A DNA stretch of 64,000 nt, taken from assembly GCA_045810625.1 (NCBI GenBank), contig JBJMVQ010000055.1, positions 124,001 through 188,000 on the forward strand, read 5' to 3'. The notes beneath the pieces were generated by a model. That model did no database searches, was not told the origin of the DNA, and saw nothing but the letters and a program-made list of their open reading frames with translations. Numbering within the stretch: position 1 is the stretch's first letter; each line of letters starts with the position of its first letter. A program made the position numbers and the translations under genes. Below, in pieces: positions 15,739 through 24,791 of this stretch. Source of the DNA: JACQFZ01 sp045810625. GTDB taxonomy: Bacteria; Pseudomonadota; Gammaproteobacteria; Acidiferrobacterales; Sulfurifustaceae.

Positions 15739-16287
15739 TTACTCCGCGCGCGGACGCTTCGCCAGCTTCCGTTGCAGCGTCCGGCGATGCATGCGCAGTC
15801 GCCGCGCCGTCTTCGATATATTGCCGTCGCATTCTGCGAGTACCCGCTGGATGTGTTCCCATTCGAGCCGCGCAACCGAGAGCGGTTGCCGATCCACCGC
15901 CGTCGTCACGTCGCCCTCATCGCGATGGAGCGCCGCGATGACTTCGTCGGCGTCGGCGGGCTTCGCGAGATAATACGTCGCACCGAGCTTGATCGCCTCG
16001 ACTGCCGTTGCAATGCTGGCGTAGCCGGTGAACACGACGATGCGGGTGTGCGCATCGAGGGCTTTCAACGCCTGCACCAGCTCGAGACCCGACGGCCCGG
16101 GCATCTTGAGGTCGACGACGGCGTATTCGGGCGGATCGATGGCGGCGAGCTGCATCGCATCGGGCACGTTATGCGCGACGCGCACCGCCATGCCGCGCGC
16201 TTCGAGGGCGTCGGCCATAACGGCACAGAAGCTCTTATCGTCGTCAACGAGGAGCAGCGTCGGCCGTGCGTCCGGCGCGTCGGTCAT
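15739..16287 (-). CDS. regA: Response regulator of the RegA/PrrA/ActR redox family
   Basis: 182 residues from ATG 16287. An N-terminal receiver (about 8-125) has acidic pocket LLLVDDDKSF, phosphoacceptor Asp in YAVVDLKMPGPSGLEL, Thr in VVFTGYASIATAVEA and Lys in YYLAKPADADEV. The C-terminal Fis-type helix-turn-helix, NISKTARRLRMHRRTLQRKL, is nearly invariant in RegA. RegA controls respiration, carbon fixation and related redox-dependent genes. Its start overlaps the stop of the kinase gene (ATGA), so translation is coupled. The frame is open 12 codons further upstream, but that would extend into the kinase gene and beyond the usual family length. Confidence 0.93.
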   Translation of the reverse strand: MTDAPDARPTLLLVDDDKSFCAVMADALEARGMAVRVAHNVPDAMQLAAIDPPEYAVVDLKMPGPSGLELVQALKALDAHTRIVVFTGYASIATAVEAIKLGATYYLAKPADADEVIAALHRDEGDVTTAVDRQPLSVARLEWEHIQRVLAECDGNISKTARRLRMHRRTLQRKLAKRPRAE

Positions 16288-17615
16288 GAATCGCCCACGC
16301 GCAACGCCGCGAGCGGAAGCCACGCGCGGCAGACGGCGCCGCCGTCCGCGCGATTCGCGAGCCGCAGGCTCCCGCCCAAGCGTTCGAGCGTGCCGCGTGC
16401 GAGAAACAGTCCGAGTCCCATACCCTCGCCCGGCGTCTTGGTGCTGAAAAACGGCTCGCCCGCATGTTCCTGCGCGTCGGCGCTGAGCCCCGGTCCCCGG
16501 TCACGCACCTCGAACGTCAGCTCGGCATCCGTCCAGCGCGCTTCGACCTCGACGTCCTGCGCCGACGCGTCGGCCGCGTTGTTCAGGATGTTGAGCAGCG
16601 CCTGCTCGAGCGTGCGCTCGGTGAGAATGCGCGGCGCCGGCCGCACGCCGTCGAGGCCCACGCGCGTGCGTACCTGCGGTCGAACGGAGCGCCAGCGCTC
16701 TACCAGGCTCGCGAGATAGGCGTCGAGCGCCTGCACGCCGCCACCCTCGGCGCGCGTCTGGCCGGCGGCGACCGACAGCGACGCGAGAATTTCCTTGCAA
16801 CGCGCAATCTGCGCGCGCAGCGTCTTCAGCTTCTCGGGCGACCCGGCGCCGTCGCGCATGAGATCGTTGGCGAGCACGGCCATCGTTGAGAGCGGTGTCC
16901 CGAGCTCGTGCGCCGCGCCAGCCGCCAGCGTGCCGAGCGCGAGCAGGCGTTCGTGGCGCAGCTCCTGCTCGCGCATCTCGGCGCGCAGCCGTTCGCGCTC
17001 GCGCAGCGTCTCGCGCATGCGCACCGCGAAGTACGCGATGAGCGCGGCGCTCAGCAGAAAACCGATCCACATGCCGAGCACGTGCAGCTCGAAGTCGTTG
17101 ACGTGCCCGGCGTGGCGGCCCGCGATCGGCACGTACCAGAAGAGGAGCGCCGAGTAGCACGCGATGGTGAGCGCGGCTACCGCCCACGTGTAAATCCACG
17201 GAAGCGCGGCGGCGGCGAGCGTGAGCGGCAGCAGATAGAACGGCGCGAATGGATTGGTCGACCCGCCGGCGAAGTAAAGCACCGCCGTAAGCGCCAGCAC
17301 GTCGAACGTGAAATGCGCGAACAGCTCGACGTCGCGCACCGGCCACGGCCGCCGCAGCCGCAGCCCGGTGAGCAGGTTCACGGCGGCTGCGGCGGCGAGA
17401 ATGCCGGCGAGCCGCTGCCAGGGCAGCGCGATGTCGAGCCAGGCGACCGACGCCCACACTGCGAGCGCCTGGCCGCCGAGCGCGATCGCGCGCAGCACGA
17501 CGAGCCGCCGCAGGTTGATGGCGGACGGCGTCGGGGCGGTTGTCGCCGATTCGGCGGGAATTGCCGCGCCGCCGCTCGCGCGCCGCAGCGCCCCGGAATT
17601 GAGGAACGTCGCCAT
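16284..17615 (-). CDS. regB: Sensor histidine kinase of the RegB/PrrB/ActS redox family
   Basis: 443 residues. Six hydrophobic segments (about 35-215) contain the quinone-binding-type motif FAGGSTNPFAPFY. The H-box is LAAGAAHELGTPLSTMAVLA, and 37 residues after the His there is a Cys in IARCKEILASLS, in a place like the redox-active Cys of RegB. The ATPase domain shows ILNNAADAS (N-box), VRDRGPGLS and FSTKTPGEGMGLGLFLA. RegB senses the ubiquinone pool and phosphorylates RegA when electron flow is reduced. It is transcribed before regA with a 4-base overlap, and divergently from the outer-membrane protein gene at 17861, a possible target. Confidence 0.93.
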   Translation of the reverse strand: MATFLNSGALRRASGGAAIPAESATTAPTPSAINLRRLVVLRAIALGGQALAVWASVAWLDIALPWQRLAGILAAAAAVNLLTGLRLRRPWPVRDVELFAHFTFDVLALTAVLYFAGGSTNPFAPFYLLPLTLAAAALPWIYTWAVAALTIACYSALLFWYVPIAGRHAGHVNDFELHVLGMWIGFLLSAALIAYFAVRMRETLRERERLRAEMREQELRHERLLALGTLAAGAAHELGTPLSTMAVLANDLMRDGAGSPEKLKTLRAQIARCKEILASLSVAAGQTRAEGGGVQALDAYLASLVERWRSVRPQVRTRVGLDGVRPAPRILTERTLEQALLNILNNAADASAQDVEVEARWTDAELTFEVRDRGPGLSADAQEHAGEPFFSTKTPGEGMGLGLFLARGTLERLGGSLRLANRADGGAVCRAWLPLAALRVGDS

Positions 17616-17860
17616 GAGGTAAGCCTACTGGGGCTTCGCCGCCCGTATCAAGCCAGCCGGCCGAGCGACTTCGGCGACGCGCGAATCCGCCGGGCGGTTC
17701 GCGTTTGCGCGAACAATCGGCGCGGGTAACGGCTCGTCATCGAGCGCGGATCGCCGCCGCGCTGTTGCCGATCATCCGTCCGGGCTGCGACAACGTGTCG
17801 CATTGACCGCCGTCACAACGCTTCGTAACTTTTGCGCTCCTAACCCGCAAGAAGGTGCGC

Positions 17861-18829
17861 ATGGAGCTACTCGGGCGGCCAATGAAGAACTCAGCGATCT
17901 TACTGCTCGCAAGCTTATCGACTGCCGTACCGATGAGTGTCGAAGGCAGTTGCGGCGCGGCGTTCTGCACGCTCAACACGTCTTGGGAGAGCCAGGGCGT
18001 AGCGGGCGAGCCAGGGCTGCGGCTGGATTTGCGTTACGAGTACATCGATCAGGACCAGCCGCGCGCCGGTCGGCGAGAAGTAGAGGTCGGCGAAATCCCG
18101 CGCGATCACTCGGAGCAACGCACGCTCAACCGCAATCTCGTCACGACGTTAAGTTATGCCCCGAACGCTGATTGGGGTTTCTCGGCGCAGATTCCGGTCG
18201 TGAACCGCGACCATCGCCATATCGACAACGACGTCGTGCCGACGCCGGAGTCGTGGCAGTTTCAGGAGCTCGGCGACGTACGCCTGCTCGGGTACCGGCG
18301 CCTCGCGAGCGGCGAGGTGACGCACGGCGTCATGGGCGGCGTAAAGCTGCCGACCGGCAAAACCGACGTTACCAATGACGACGGCGTGGCAGCCGAACGC
18401 ACGCTCCAGCCCGGGTCGGGCACGACGGACCTCGTCGTCGGCTACTACGCCAACACGATGCGTGCGCTCGGCGACACGCCGGCCCGATACTTTTTTCAAA
18501 CATTGATCCAGGCGCCCACGAATCAATCGGATGGTTTCCGACCGGGTGCGCAGTACAGCGCCGACGTCGGGATGGCGTATCCGGCGGCGGGGACGTGGAG
18601 CGGCCTGTTGCAGTTGAATATCGCGATCAAGAATCGCGATCGCGGCCCTGCAGCAGAGCCCGAGGACAGCGGCGGTACCTTCGCGTGGCTGAGCCCGGGC
18701 GTGAGTTTCGCCGCGGGTCGCTCGACTCAACTCTACGGCTTCGTGCAGCTACCGGTGTACCAGCGCGTCAACGGCGTGCAGCTCACGGCGGACTGGAGCG
18801 CGAGCGTCGGGGTAAGCGTGCGGTTCTAG
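17861..18829 (+). CDS. Outer-membrane beta-barrel protein (MetA-pathway/transporter-like)
   Basis: About 322 residues. A signal peptide starts at the internal MKNSAILLLASLSTAVPMS. The mature part is rich in alternating aromatic and hydrophobic strands and ends in VGVSVRF with a C-terminal Phe, as outer-membrane barrels do. Fragments such as GGVKLPTGKTDV and DLVVGYYANTMRALGDTPAR match the transporter/phenol-degradation MetA-like family. Four Cys in the mature N-terminus (GSCGAAFC) might bind metal or form a disulfide. Start: ATG 17861 behind AAGAAGG; GTG 17855 and ATG 17882 are alternatives. It is divergent from regB with a 245-base gap that may carry RegA sites. Confidence 0.7.
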   Translation: MELLGRPMKNSAILLLASLSTAVPMSVEGSCGAAFCTLNTSWESQGVAGEPGLRLDLRYEYIDQDQPRAGRREVEVGEIPRDHSEQRTLNRNLVTTLSYAPNADWGFSAQIPVVNRDHRHIDNDVVPTPESWQFQELGDVRLLGYRRLASGEVTHGVMGGVKLPTGKTDVTNDDGVAAERTLQPGSGTTDLVVGYYANTMRALGDTPARYFFQTLIQAPTNQSDGFRPGAQYSADVGMAYPAAGTWSGLLQLNIAIKNRDRGPAAEPEDSGGTFAWLSPGVSFAAGRSTQLYGFVQLPVYQRVNGVQLTADWSASVGVSVRF

Positions 18830-18865
18830 CCGAGGCATTCTCGCCACGCAAATGCAAAACGTCGG

Positions 18866-20296
18866 CTAGCGCAGTTTCTTCTTGAGTAGCTCGTTGACTT
18901 GCGCCGGGTTGGCCTTGCCGCCGGTCGCTTTCATTACCTGACCGACGAAATAGCCGAAGAGCGCTTCTTTACCCGAACGGTACTGCTCGAGCTGCTTTGG
19001 ATTTTTGGCGATAACGTCGTCGACGACTTTTTCGATCGCGCCGGTATCGGTGATCTGCTTCAGGCCTTTCTTTTCGATCACCGCGTCGGCATCGCCCTCG
19101 CCCGACCACATCGCATCGAGCACGTCCTTGGCGATCTTGCCCGAGATGGTGTTGTCGGCAAGGCGCTTGAGCAAGCCCGCCATCATCGACGCCGTCACCG
19201 GCGAGTGCTCGATCTCTTTGTTTTCCCGATTCAGGTAACCGGAAAGCTCCACCGCGATCCAGTTCGCCGCGATCTTCGGGTCGGCGCCGGACGCGCGCAC
19301 CACCTGCTCGTAATATTCCGACATTGCGCGCGAGGCAGTCAGCACGCCGGCGTCATACGCCGACAGCCCGTAGTCTTTAACGAAGCGAGCGCGCTTCGCG
19401 TCGGGCAGCTCCGGCAGCGTCTTCTCGACGTCCCTGATCAAGACGGCGTCGATCACGAGCGGCGGCAGATCGGGATCGGGGAAGTAGCGGTAATCCATCG
19501 CTTCTTCCTTGCCACGCATGGAGCGCGTCTCGTTCTTGTCCGAATCGTAGAGGCGCGTTTCCTGCACGACCTTGCCGCCCGATTCGAGCAGCTCGATCTG
19601 ACGCTCGATCTCGTACTCGATCGCCTTCTCGACGAAGCGGAACGAGTTCACGTTCTTGATCTCGGCGCGGGTACCGAACTTGCTCTCGCCCTTCGGCCGG
19701 ACCGACACGTTGGCGTCGCAGCGGAACGATCCTTCCTGCATGTTGCCATCGCAAATGCCGAGATAGACGACGAGCTGATGCAGCTTCTTCAGATACGCAA
19801 CCGCTTCCTTGGCCGAGCGAAGATCGGGCTCGGATACGATTTCGAGCAGCGGCGTGCCTGCGCGGTTCAAGTCGATGCCCGACATGCCGTGGAAATCTTC
19901 GTGCAGCGATTTACCGGCGTCCTCTTCCAGATGCGCGCGCGTAACGCCGACGACCTTTTCTTTGCCGTCGACCTCGATCGTCACGCGACCCTTCGCCACG
20001 ATCGGCAGCTCGTACTGACTGATCTGGTAGCCTTTCGGCAGGTCCGGGTAGAAATAATTCTTGCGTGCGAACACCGAGCGGTGATTGATTTGCGCGCCGA
20101 TGGCGAGGCCGAACTTTACCGCCATGCGCGCCGCTTCCTTATTAAAGACGGGAAGCACGCCGGGCAGCGCGATGTCGACGGCGCACGCCTGCGTATTCGG
20201 CGCCGCGCCGTATTTGGTCGACGCGCCGGAGAACGCCTTGCTCTTGGTGAGCAACTGCGTGTGCACTTCAAGACCGATGACGGGTTCCCATTCCAT
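18866..20296 (-). CDS. gatB: Aspartyl/glutamyl-tRNA(Asn/Gln) amidotransferase subunit B
   Basis: 476 residues starting at MEWEPVIGLEVHTQLLTKSK. Kinase-like part of GatCAB: phosphorylates the misacylated Glu/Asp of tRNA and uses ammonia tunnelled from GatA. Motifs: FARKNYFYPDLPKGYQISQ, HLEEDAGKSLH, DLNRAGTPLLEIVSEPD, GSFRCDANVSVRP and a C-terminal YqeY-like tail ending NPAQVNELLKKKL. The ATG at 20296 begins one base after the gatA stop, giving tight coupling. The longer frame to 20320 would add residues foreign to the family. The third gene of gatC-gatA-gatB. Confidence 0.97.
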   Translation of the reverse strand: MEWEPVIGLEVHTQLLTKSKAFSGASTKYGAAPNTQACAVDIALPGVLPVFNKEAARMAVKFGLAIGAQINHRSVFARKNYFYPDLPKGYQISQYELPIVAKGRVTIEVDGKEKVVGVTRAHLEEDAGKSLHEDFHGMSGIDLNRAGTPLLEIVSEPDLRSAKEAVAYLKKLHQLVVYLGICDGNMQEGSFRCDANVSVRPKGESKFGTRAEIKNVNSFRFVEKAIEYEIERQIELLESGGKVVQETRLYDSDKNETRSMRGKEEAMDYRYFPDPDLPPLVIDAVLIRDVEKTLPELPDAKRARFVKDYGLSAYDAGVLTASRAMSEYYEQVVRASGADPKIAANWIAVELSGYLNRENKEIEHSPVTASMMAGLLKRLADNTISGKIAKDVLDAMWSGEGDADAVIEKKGLKQITDTGAIEKVVDDVIAKNPKQLEQYRSGKEALFGYFVGQVMKATGGKANPAQVNELLKKKLR

Positions 20297-20297
20297 G

Positions 20298-21752
20298 CTA
20301 TTCGAACCCCCGCGGTACACGCTGGTGCCAGTCGGTCACCTGCTGATACCGGTGCGCGGCGTTGAGCAGGCGCGCTTCGTCGAAATATTGCCCGATCAGC
20401 TGCAGGCCGATCGGCAGCCCTTGCTTGTCGAAGCCCGCTGGGATCGACATGCCGGGCAGGCCGGCGAGGTTGACCGAAATCGTGTAGATGTCGGAGAGAT
20501 ACATCGCTACCGGGTCGTCCGTCTTGGCGCCGAGCTTGAACGCGGTGGTCGGACTCGTCGGGCCGGCGATGACGTCGCACTTCTCGAACGCGCGGGTAAA
20601 GTCGTCCGCGATTAGGCGCCGCAGTTTCTGCGCCTTCAAATAATACGCGTCATAGTACCCGGCGGAGAGCGCGTAGGTGCCGATCATGATGCGCCGTTTC
20701 ACTTCGGCGCCGAAACCTTCCGCGCGGGTCTTGCTGTACATATCTACTAGATCGTCGTACTCCGCGGTGCGGTACCCGTAGCGCACGCCATCGAAGCGCG
20801 ACAGGTTGCTGCTCGCCTCGGCCGGCGCCAGCACGTAGTAGCACGGCACCGCGAGCTTCGAGTTCGGCAGCTCGATGTCGACGATCTGGGCGCCGAGCTT
20901 TTTGAATTCGGCAATCGCGGCTTCCACTACGCGCGCGACCTCGGCGTTCAGACCTTCGCCGAAGTACTCGCGCGGGAGGCCAATCCGCAGACCGCCGATG
21001 TCGTTATTGAGCGTCGCGGTGTAATCCGGCACCGGCCGCTCGAGCGAGGTGGAATCGCGCGGATCGAACCCGGCCATGACGTTCAGGAGCAGCGCGGCGT
21101 CTTCCGCGGTGCGCGTCATCGGCCCGCCCTGATCGAGCGACGACGCGAACGCAATCATCCCGTAGCGCGACACCCGCCCGTAGCTTGGCTTGAGACCGGT
21201 CAGGTTGCAGAGCGCCGCCGGTTGCCGGATCGAGCCGCCGGTGTCCGTCCCCGTCGCCGCCGGCGCGAGGCGCGCCGCCACGGCCGCCGCCGATCCGCCG
21301 GAACTGCCGCCGGGGACCGAGGCGGTGTCCCATGGATTCTTCACCGGGCCGTAGAATGACGTTTCATTCGACGAGCCCATGGCGAACTCGTCCATGTTCG
21401 TCTTGCCAAGCGTGACGGCGCCGGCCGCGTTGAATTTTTCCACGGTTGTCGCGTCGTAGGGCGCGACAAAGTTGGAAAGGATCTTCGAGCCGCAGGTGGT
21501 GAGCCAGCCGTTCGCGCAGAAAATATCCTTTTGCGCGATCGGAACCCCGGCAAGCGCGCCGGCCTTGCCGGCGGCGAGACTCGCGTCGGCCTCACGCGCC
21601 TGCGCGAGCGAACGCTCGGCGTCGACCGTGATGAAGGCGTTCAGCGCCTTATACTTATTAATACGGTCCAGAAAGAGCCGCGTCAGCTCGACGCTCGATA
21701 TCTGGCGCGAGCGCAAAGCGCGGGCGAGCTCGGCTACCGTCTTATCGAACAT
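20298..21752 (-). CDS. gatA: Aspartyl/glutamyl-tRNA(Asn/Gln) amidotransferase subunit A
   Basis: 484 residues. Amidase that releases ammonia from glutamine for the GatCAB reaction. Amidase signature with the Ser-cisSer-Lys triad: Lys in GVPIAQKDIFCANG, and the serines in SVPGGSSGGSAAAVAARLAP and ATGTDTGGSIRQPAALC. Middle gene of the gatCAB operon, 10 bases after gatC and one base before gatB. Full length for the family. Confidence 0.97.
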   Translation of the reverse strand: MFDKTVAELARALRSRQISSVELTRLFLDRINKYKALNAFITVDAERSLAQAREADASLAAGKAGALAGVPIAQKDIFCANGWLTTCGSKILSNFVAPYDATTVEKFNAAGAVTLGKTNMDEFAMGSSNETSFYGPVKNPWDTASVPGGSSGGSAAAVAARLAPAATGTDTGGSIRQPAALCNLTGLKPSYGRVSRYGMIAFASSLDQGGPMTRTAEDAALLLNVMAGFDPRDSTSLERPVPDYTATLNNDIGGLRIGLPREYFGEGLNAEVARVVEAAIAEFKKLGAQIVDIELPNSKLAVPCYYVLAPAEASSNLSRFDGVRYGYRTAEYDDLVDMYSKTRAEGFGAEVKRRIMIGTYALSAGYYDAYYLKAQKLRRLIADDFTRAFEKCDVIAGPTSPTTAFKLGAKTDDPVAMYLSDIYTISVNLAGLPGMSIPAGFDKQGLPIGLQLIGQYFDEARLLNAAHRYQQVTDWHQRVPRGFE

Positions 21753-21762
21753 CCCGCACCCG

Positions 21763-22050
21763 CTACTCGATGACTTTGGGGACTAAGTAAAGGCCCGCTT
21801 CGACCGCAGGCGCGACCGCTTGGAACTTCTCGCGCTGATCGACTTCGGTGATCTGGTCCGGGCGCAGCCGCAGCGCGGCGTCCGAGGGATGCGCCATCGG
21901 CGCAACCTGTTCGGTCGCGACAGCATTCATCTGCTCGATGAGCCCGAGTATCCGGGAGAGTGATTCGGCATACGCACTCGCTTCATCGTCGGTGATTCGC
22001 AACCGAGCGAGGTGTGCTATTTTCCTGACCTGGGTTGTATCAAGCGACAT
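21763..22050 (-). CDS. gatC: Aspartyl/glutamyl-tRNA(Asn/Gln) amidotransferase subunit C
   Basis: 95 residues, the usual size. Small subunit that holds GatA and GatB together: VRKIAHLARLRITDDEASAY, then LSRILGLIEQMNAVATEQVA and PMAHPSDAALRLRPDQ. First gene of the operon. The 142-base gap to divergently transcribed mreB is the arrangement seen in many betaproteobacteria. Confidence 0.96.
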   Translation of the reverse strand: MSLDTTQVRKIAHLARLRITDDEASAYAESLSRILGLIEQMNAVATEQVAPMAHPSDAALRLRPDQITEVDQREKFQAVAPAVEAGLYLVPKVIE

Positions 22051-22192
22051 ATGGTGGTGTCGGACGCGGTGAGCGGTGTCGCACTAACAAGCGCTCGACC
22101 TTATCATATCCCACCTTTTAGTTGAACCTACTGTGAGCGGTTGATACAGTTAGGCGCCTTTTTTTAAACCAACTACCTCGGTATCCCATTCC

Positions 22193-23236
22193 ATGTTCAA
22201 AGGCCTCCGCGGTTTCTTCTCCAGCGATCTTGCTATCGACCTGGGGACCGCCAACACACTGATTTTCGTCCGCGACAAGGGCATCGTCCTCAACGAACCT
22301 TCGGTCGTCGCAATCCGCCAGGAACACGGCTCTCGCAACAATCGCTCGATCCTCGCCGTCGGCCACGAAGCCAAGAAGATGCTTGGGCGCACACCGGGCT
22401 CGATCCAGGCGATTCGGCCGATGAAGGACGGCGTCATCGCCGACTTTACCGTCACCGGCGAGATGCTCAAGTTCTTCATCCGTCGTGTGCACGAGAACCG
22501 ACTGTTCCAGCCGAGTCCGCGGATCATCATCTGCGTGCCGTGCGGCTCCACCCAAGTGGAACGGCGCGCCATCCGCGAGTCGGCCATCGGCGCCGGCGCG
22601 CGCGAAGTGTATCTAATAGAAGAGCCGATGGCGGCGGCGATCGGCGCCGATCTGCCGATCATGGAGCCGACCGGCTCGATGGTGCTCGATATCGGCGGCG
22701 GCACGAGCGAAGTCGGCGTCATCTCGCTCGGCGGCATCGTCTACTCGCACAGTCTGCGCATCGCCGGCGACAAGATGGACGAGGCCGTCATCAACTATGT
22801 CCGCCGCAAGTACGGGCTTCTCATCGGCGACGCGACCGCGGAACACGTCAAGAAAGAGATCGGCACCGCCTGGGAGAACAGCGAGGTGCGCGAAATCGAG
22901 ATCAAGGGCCGGCACATCGCCGACGGCGTGCCGCGGGCGCAGGTCATCAACAGTCAGGAAGTCCATACCGCGCTCTCCGAGTGCCTGTCCGGCATCGTCA
23001 CCGCCATCAAGATCGCCCTGGAACAGACCCCGCCCGAGCTCGGGGCGGATATCGCGGAAAAGGGTCTGGTGGTAACGGGCGGCGGAGCGCTCCTGCGCGA
23101 CATGGACCGGATGCTCGCGGAAAAAACAGGCCTGCCTATAATCATTACCGAAGACCCGCTGACGTGCGTGGTGCGCGGCTGTGGCCGCGCGTTGATGGAG
23201 TCGGAGAAGCTGAGCGACGTCTTCGTGCATGAATAA
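22193..23236 (+). CDS. mreB: Rod shape-determining actin MreB
   Basis: 347 residues, normal length. Membrane-associated actin homologue that guides lateral wall synthesis. Phosphate 1 loop AIDLGTANTLIFVRDKGIVL, DIGGGTSEVGVISLGGI (phosphate 2), and VVTGGGALLRDMD (adenosine region). A hydrophobic/amphipathic N-terminus FKGLRGFFSSDL supports membrane binding. First gene of mreBCD-mrdA-rodA. A hairpin with a T-rich tail at 23274-23305 follows and probably lowers readthrough into mreC, giving the high MreB to MreC ratio. Confidence 0.98.
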   Translation: MFKGLRGFFSSDLAIDLGTANTLIFVRDKGIVLNEPSVVAIRQEHGSRNNRSILAVGHEAKKMLGRTPGSIQAIRPMKDGVIADFTVTGEMLKFFIRRVHENRLFQPSPRIIICVPCGSTQVERRAIRESAIGAGAREVYLIEEPMAAAIGADLPIMEPTGSMVLDIGGGTSEVGVISLGGIVYSHSLRIAGDKMDEAVINYVRRKYGLLIGDATAEHVKKEIGTAWENSEVREIEIKGRHIADGVPRAQVINSQEVHTALSECLSGIVTAIKIALEQTPPELGADIAEKGLVVTGGGALLRDMDRMLAEKTGLPIIITEDPLTCVVRGCGRALMESEKLSDVFVHE

Positions 23237-23273
23237 GACCGCTTGATCCGCCCGTCCGCCGTTGTGCTGCACC

Positions 23274-23305
23274 GCCCGCGAGGACCTACCCGCGGGCGTT
23301 TTGTT
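23274..23305 (+). terminator. Attenuating terminator between mreB and mreC
   Basis: GCCCGCG (23274-23280) pairs with CGCGGGC (23291-23297) and is followed by GTTTTGTT. It sits 15 bases before the mreC start, so it is likely a partial terminator in the operon. Confidence 0.7.
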
Positions 23306-23319
23306 GTCGGTCGGCCTAA

Positions 23320-24198
23320 ATGATTACAGTATTCGGTAAACCGCTGCGTGGCCCTTCGCCGCTCACCCGATTGGTGCTGCTGGCGGCGTTGTCGGCTGCG
23401 CTCATGCTGCTCGACCACCACAGCCAACAGCTCGTGCGCATCCGCGCGGCGCTGATGACGATCCTCTACCCGGTGCAGGTCATCAGCGGCATCCCCCTCG
23501 CGCTCTACCACGGCGCCGTGGATCTCTTGACGACCGACAAGGACCTCAAGGCGCGCAACGAGTCGCTCGAAACCGAGCGGATGCAGTTGCAGGTGCGGTT
23601 GCAGCAATTCGAGGCGCTCGAAGCGGAAAACGGGCGCCTGCAGGCCATGCTCGGCGCCGCCGCGCGAGTCGCCAACCGCGTGCTGGCCGCCGAGCTGGTC
23701 GAGGTCAGCCTCGAGCCGTTCTCCCGCCGGCTGCTCATACGGCGCGGCACGCAAGACGGCGTGTATGTCGGGCAGCCCGTCATCGACGCTTACGGCATCG
23801 TCGGACAAGTCACGACCGTTTCTTCCACTTTGAGCACCGTCACGCTCATTACCGATCCGAGCCACGCGATCCCCGTGCTCGACAACCGAAGCGGACTGCG
23901 TGCCGTGGTGTTTGGATCGGGCGACCAGGACAGCCTGACTGTCCCGTACCTGAGCGCCGTTGCCGACATCAAGGAAGGCGATCTGCTCGTCAGCTCGGGC
24001 ATGGGCGGCACGTTCCCGGCGGGCTACCCCGTCGCCGTCGTGACGAAGATCGAAAACGATCCGAGCGAAAGCTTTCTCGATGTGCGCGCGCGCCCGGCGG
24101 CGCAGATCAATCACGGCAAGCAGGTGCTGCTCATTTGGCCCGGCCAGGCGGCGCAAGCCACGGCGGTGCCGGCGACGACCAAGGGGAAGGCCCAATGA
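23320..24198 (+). CDS. mreC: Rod shape-determining protein MreC
   Basis: 292 residues. One N-terminal membrane helix (about 18-35), a coiled coil with repeated leucines and glutamates (about 70-115, LETERMQLQVRLQQFEALEA), then the two beta-barrel periplasmic domain with QPVIDAYGIVGQVTTVSSTL and LVSSGMGGTFPAGYPVAVV. It links MreB to the PBP2/RodA synthase. The low-complexity Ala/Thr C-terminus is common. Its TGA overlaps the mreD start (ATGA). Confidence 0.96.
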   Translation: MITVFGKPLRGPSPLTRLVLLAALSAALMLLDHHSQQLVRIRAALMTILYPVQVISGIPLALYHGAVDLLTTDKDLKARNESLETERMQLQVRLQQFEALEAENGRLQAMLGAAARVANRVLAAELVEVSLEPFSRRLLIRRGTQDGVYVGQPVIDAYGIVGQVTTVSSTLSTVTLITDPSHAIPVLDNRSGLRAVVFGSGDQDSLTVPYLSAVADIKEGDLLVSSGMGGTFPAGYPVAVVTKIENDPSESFLDVRARPAAQINHGKQVLLIWPGQAAQATAVPATTKGKAQ

Positions 24199-24686
24199 GC
24201 GTGCCCGCCGGCGTCCGCGGCCGCCTCGTGCTGTACGCGAGCTTCGGCATCGCGACGATCATGAATATTCTTCCGGGCCCGTCGTGGGCGGAGCCTTTCA
24301 TCCCCGACTGGGTGGCGCTCACGCTCCTCTACTGGTGCATGGCGCTGCCGCAGCGGGTGTCCGTCGGCACCGGCTGGACGCTTGGTCTGATCCTCGACGT
24401 CCTCTACGGCTCGCTTCTCGGTCAGCACGCGCTCGCGAAGTCGGTGATCGCGTTCATCACCGTGAAGCTGCATCCGCAGCTGCGCATGTTCCCGCGCTGG
24501 CAGCAAGCCGTCAGCGTGCTCGTGCTCCTCGCAATCAATCAGCTACTGGTCATTTGGATCCGCGGCGCGATCGGCCAGGCGCCGGCGAGCGTCGCGTATT
24601 GGACGCCGAGCATCGTCGGCATGATCGTGTGGCCATGGCTGTTCGTGGTGCTGCGCGACGTCCGGCGGCGCTGGCAAATCGGTTGA
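24195..24686 (+). CDS. mreD: Rod shape-determining membrane protein MreD
   Basis: 163 residues with about five hydrophobic segments. MreD signature PDWVALTLLYWCMALPQRVS, GWTLGLILDVLYGSLLGQHA, and the terminal SIVGMIVWPWLFVVLRDVRR. ATG 24195 overlaps the mreC stop; the frame upstream of it lies in mreC coding sequence. Partner of MreC in the elongasome. Confidence 0.94.
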   Translation: MSVPAGVRGRLVLYASFGIATIMNILPGPSWAEPFIPDWVALTLLYWCMALPQRVSVGTGWTLGLILDVLYGSLLGQHALAKSVIAFITVKLHPQLRMFPRWQQAVSVLVLLAINQLLVIWIRGAIGQAPASVAYWTPSIVGMIVWPWLFVVLRDVRRRWQIG

Positions 24687-24791
24687 GCTCGGTCCGCGGG
24701 ACGGTGATGTCGCGCGAAATGACAGCGGCTCGTTCCGGTTCTCCGCGCCGGCGGTATCACCACATCGAGCACCGCTCGAGGCGCGCGTCTG

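Noticed and set aside
18899..20365. 488-codon open frame antisense to gatB
   Set aside because: Shadow of a clearly identified gene; no protein family features.
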